From assembly GCF_030227115.1 (NCBI RefSeq), contig NZ_JASSUA010000002.1:372001-436000 (forward strand): a stretch of DNA of 64,000 bases, read 5' to 3'. Under the pieces are notes generated by a model. It saw only the letters and a list, made by a program, of their open reading frames with translations. It was not told where the DNA came from and did not search any database. Positions 62,243 through 64,000 of the stretch are shown piece after piece. Every line of letters begins with the position of its first letter. The first letter of the stretch is position 1. Origin of the DNA: Marinobacter sp. SS13-12 (lineage in GTDB: Bacteria > Pseudomonadota > Gammaproteobacteria > Pseudomonadales > Oleiphilaceae). The position numbers and the translations under genes were made by a program.

Positions 62243-63193
62243 ATGCGCGTTGGTCTTATAGTGGATTCGGCTTGCGATTTACCCTACGAGTTTAGCCGAA
62301 AGCACGACCTGTTCGTTCTGCCCGTGACCGCCGTTATCGACGGCCAGACCTACATCGATGAGCACGATCCGGTGCGAACCCAGGAGTTCTATCAGGGCGG
62401 GTTGCTGCAAAAGGGCCACCATGCCGAGACACAGGCCTTCTCTCCCCAGCAGATCCATGACTTGTTCATGGAGAAAATTGTCACCCAGTTTGACGTGGCG
62501 ATTTGCGAAACCGTTACCCGCTCCCGCAGCCTGATTTTCCAGAACGCCACCGAAGCCATGAACACGGTCATGTCGCACTACGAGGAGGCACGCAAAGCTG
62601 CCGGGCGTGACGGTAAGTTTTCCATGCGTGTCATCGACAGTAAGCAGATTTTTGCTGGCCAGGGCCTGTTGGCAGCTCATACGCTCAGGCTGATCGAGCA
62701 GAAACTGTCAAAGAATGCACTCCGTAATGAAGTCGAAACCTTCACTGACAAGATCTATACCTGCGTAATTCCCCGTGATCTGCATTATATTCGCGAGCGA
62801 GCCCGCAAGCGCGGTGACAAAAGCGTGTCGGCGCTGGTGGCCTTTCTGGGCAAGGCTCTGAACATTACTCCGGTAATATTCGGCCAGGGGGCCGAAGGCC
62901 AGCCTGCCGCCAAGACCCGAAGTTTTGACATGGCGGTTGAAAAGGTCATGAACTATGCCGCGGGCCGGGTGGAGGCGGGGTTGCTGACCCCCTATGTCAG
63001 CCTGTCCTGTGGGTTGACCTGGACCGAAATCGAGGACCTGCCGGGCCTGAACCGCCTGCGGGATGCGTGCGAGAGTAACGGTGTGGAGCTGCTGCTTTCC
63101 CAGATGGGCATTACCAGCAGCATCTACGTCGGCCCGGGCAGCCTTTGCCTGGCCCTGGCAGCAGAGCCTCACGAATTCAGCGATTTCCAGTAA
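62243..63193 (+). CDS. DegV family fatty-acid-binding protein
   Basis: A 316-residue DegV protein: VGLIVDSACDLPYEFSRKHD, ETVTRSRSLIFQNATEAMNT and ITSSIYVGPGSLCLALA. DegV proteins bind fatty acids; in Firmicutes they are FakB partners, but gammaproteobacteria lack that kinase, so the role is open. GGAGG lies 5 nt before ATG 62243. The gene follows the PF10118 gene on the same strand with a 108-bp gap. Confidence 0.88.
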   Translation: MRVGLIVDSACDLPYEFSRKHDLFVLPVTAVIDGQTYIDEHDPVRTQEFYQGGLLQKGHHAETQAFSPQQIHDLFMEKIVTQFDVAICETVTRSRSLIFQNATEAMNTVMSHYEEARKAAGRDGKFSMRVIDSKQIFAGQGLLAAHTLRLIEQKLSKNALRNEVETFTDKIYTCVIPRDLHYIRERARKRGDKSVSALVAFLGKALNITPVIFGQGAEGQPAAKTRSFDMAVEKVMNYAAGRVEAGLLTPYVSLSCGLTWTEIEDLPGLNRLRDACESNGVELLLSQMGITSSIYVGPGSLCLALAAEPHEFSDFQ

Positions 63194-63349
63194 CTCCCCG
63201 TCTGATGCAGTCCCGGAGCGACATTGCCTCTTGGCCTGCCAGCACCCCACCGACTGTTTCTTCGGCAAACGCAGCTGACGTGGCTTCGTGTTAGCCTCTT
63301 CCTCTTCTGACCCTTGTCGCCCATTTTCAGCCAGCACCGGACCGTGACT

Positions 63350-64000
63350 ATGACCAAAGGCAAAACGGATCTCGCCAATGCCCTGCTTGAGCAGCATGTA
63401 AAACACGAACTCGCGTCCCTGAAAGGGGCAAAGCTGCGTCGGTTCCTGGCAACCGAGGTGGATGCCCTGTTCGATTACGCCGGCACCATCACGCTCAACC
63501 GTCTGATCTCGGTGGAGCAGGTGATGGGGGTGATCCAGCGCATAGTTATAGATATGGAGCTGGATGCCGGGATACCGGAGATGGCAGCTGAAATGGCCAC
63601 CGAAGTACTGAATGCTCCGGTCCAGGGAACCTCACGGCTGCGGGACATCATCACCCGCGAGCAGGCGACAGGCTTCCTGGAAGAGGCACTTGAGCTTCGC
63701 CAGCAGCGGGAGAGGGTGATCAGCGAGATCATGGCGCACCCGGTCTACCAGGAACTGGTTTCAAACGTGGTCTACCAGGGTGTGGTGAATTATCTCTATG
63801 AAGACAACCTGATCACCAAGAGTGTTCCCGGTGTGGGCTCAATGATGAAGTTTGGCAAGCGCTGGGCCAACAAGGCTGTGCCCGGGCTGGATGAATCCTT
63901 TGAGCGCCGGTTCAAGACCTGGCTCTCGGACAGCCTGCCTGGGCTGATTGCCCGCAGTGAACAGTTCCTGCATCGGGCACTGACGGACGATGAACTGCGC
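63350..64000 (+). CDS. Uncharacterised protein (partial, continues beyond window)
   Basis: An open frame of 217 codons from ATG 63350 to the window edge, beginning MTKGKTDLANALLEQHVKHE. It is soluble-looking, with helices rich in Glu, Arg and Leu (LEEALELRQQRERVISEIMA; VYQGVVNYLYEDNLITKSVP). The latter part resembles hypothetical proteobacterial proteins with no assigned domain. I do not recognise a family. It follows degV on the same strand; codon use is like that of its neighbours. Confidence 0.75.
   Translation, partial: MTKGKTDLANALLEQHVKHELASLKGAKLRRFLATEVDALFDYAGTITLNRLISVEQVMGVIQRIVIDMELDAGIPEMAAEMATEVLNAPVQGTSRLRDIITREQATGFLEEALELRQQRERVISEIMAHPVYQELVSNVVYQGVVNYLYEDNLITKSVPGVGSMMKFGKRWANKAVPGLDESFERRFKTWLSDSLPGLIARSEQFLHRALTDDELR

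Noticed and set aside
1..64000. tRNA, rRNA, CRISPR, prophage or insertion sequence
   Set aside because: No cloverleaf, repeat-spacer array, integrase, transposase or phage gene was seen in either strand.

Overview
The window is chromosomal DNA from a free-living, probably marine gammaproteobacterium. A Marinobacter-like organism is the best guess. This rests on about 57% GC, dense operons, many homologues of Pseudomonas genes (PA4780 RIO kinase, PA2778/PA2779 pair, ArgP/ArgO, NhaB, DjlA, AlkB, IlvGM) and sodium and anion transporters. It is inference, because no rRNA or other taxonomic marker is present. I saw no prophage, insertion sequence, tRNA or CRISPR. The region reads as housekeeping and regulatory chromosome with several unusual accessory operons.

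Layout. 1-3.9 kb: the 5' part of a RIO kinase gene (cut by the window edge), an SDR, a ribbon-helix-helix protein, a DJ-1/PfpI protein, then a COG0523 GTPase behind a near-perfect Zur box and coupled to arfB. 3.9-6.7 kb: an ECF sigma / zinc anti-sigma / methyltransferase-MerC-like fusion operon divergent from a secreted cupin. 6.7-9.6 kb: an ECF42-type sigma with its DGPF and DUF1428 partners, divergent from a DCC thioredoxin-like gene across a Fur-box-like site. 9.7-12.4 kb: two secreted proteins. 12.6-18.5 kb: an AraC regulator, a methyltransferase, and a tight four-gene operon (PLD protein, CsoSCA-like carbonic anhydrase, PA2779, PA2778). 18.7-21.5 kb: a Ser/Thr kinase - PP2C phosphatase - FHA operon. 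21.5-27.4 kb: YebC, glutamine amidotransferase, Sel1 protein, ODP-type metallo-beta-lactamase, SRPBCC, quinone reductase and an atypical proline racemase homologue.

27.5-33.4 kb is a cyanate module. A PAS-PAS-sigma54 activator is divergent from an NrtA/CmpA-type ABC transporter and cyanase. The gap holds a sigma-54 promoter and three copies of a 12-bp palindrome. 33.6-35.8 kb: ilvG-ilvM with a Val/Leu-rich leader peptide and a textbook attenuator. 35.9-44 kb: an RND efflux pair and two c-di-GMP proteins. 44-50.6 kb: amidase, a small ORF coupled to an ICMT-like methyltransferase, DjlA, AlkB, MgtC/DUF4010, ArgP and ArgO. 50.8-56.9 kb: NhaB, a SulP-USP-PLD operon and a PRC-barrel protein. 57-64 kb: a HI0933-type flavoprotein, PhzF with a coupled small protein facing a MocR regulator across a four-copy repeat array, a PF10118 protein, a DegV protein and a truncated hypothetical gene.

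The strongest candidates for new biology are the cyanate regulator with its triple palindromic operator, the orphan CsoSCA-like carbonic anhydrase operon, the kinase/phosphatase/FHA operon, the ArsM-like enzyme that has lost a Cys and is fused to a MerC-like domain, the Ser/Thr proline racemase homologue, and the MocR/PhzF operator array.
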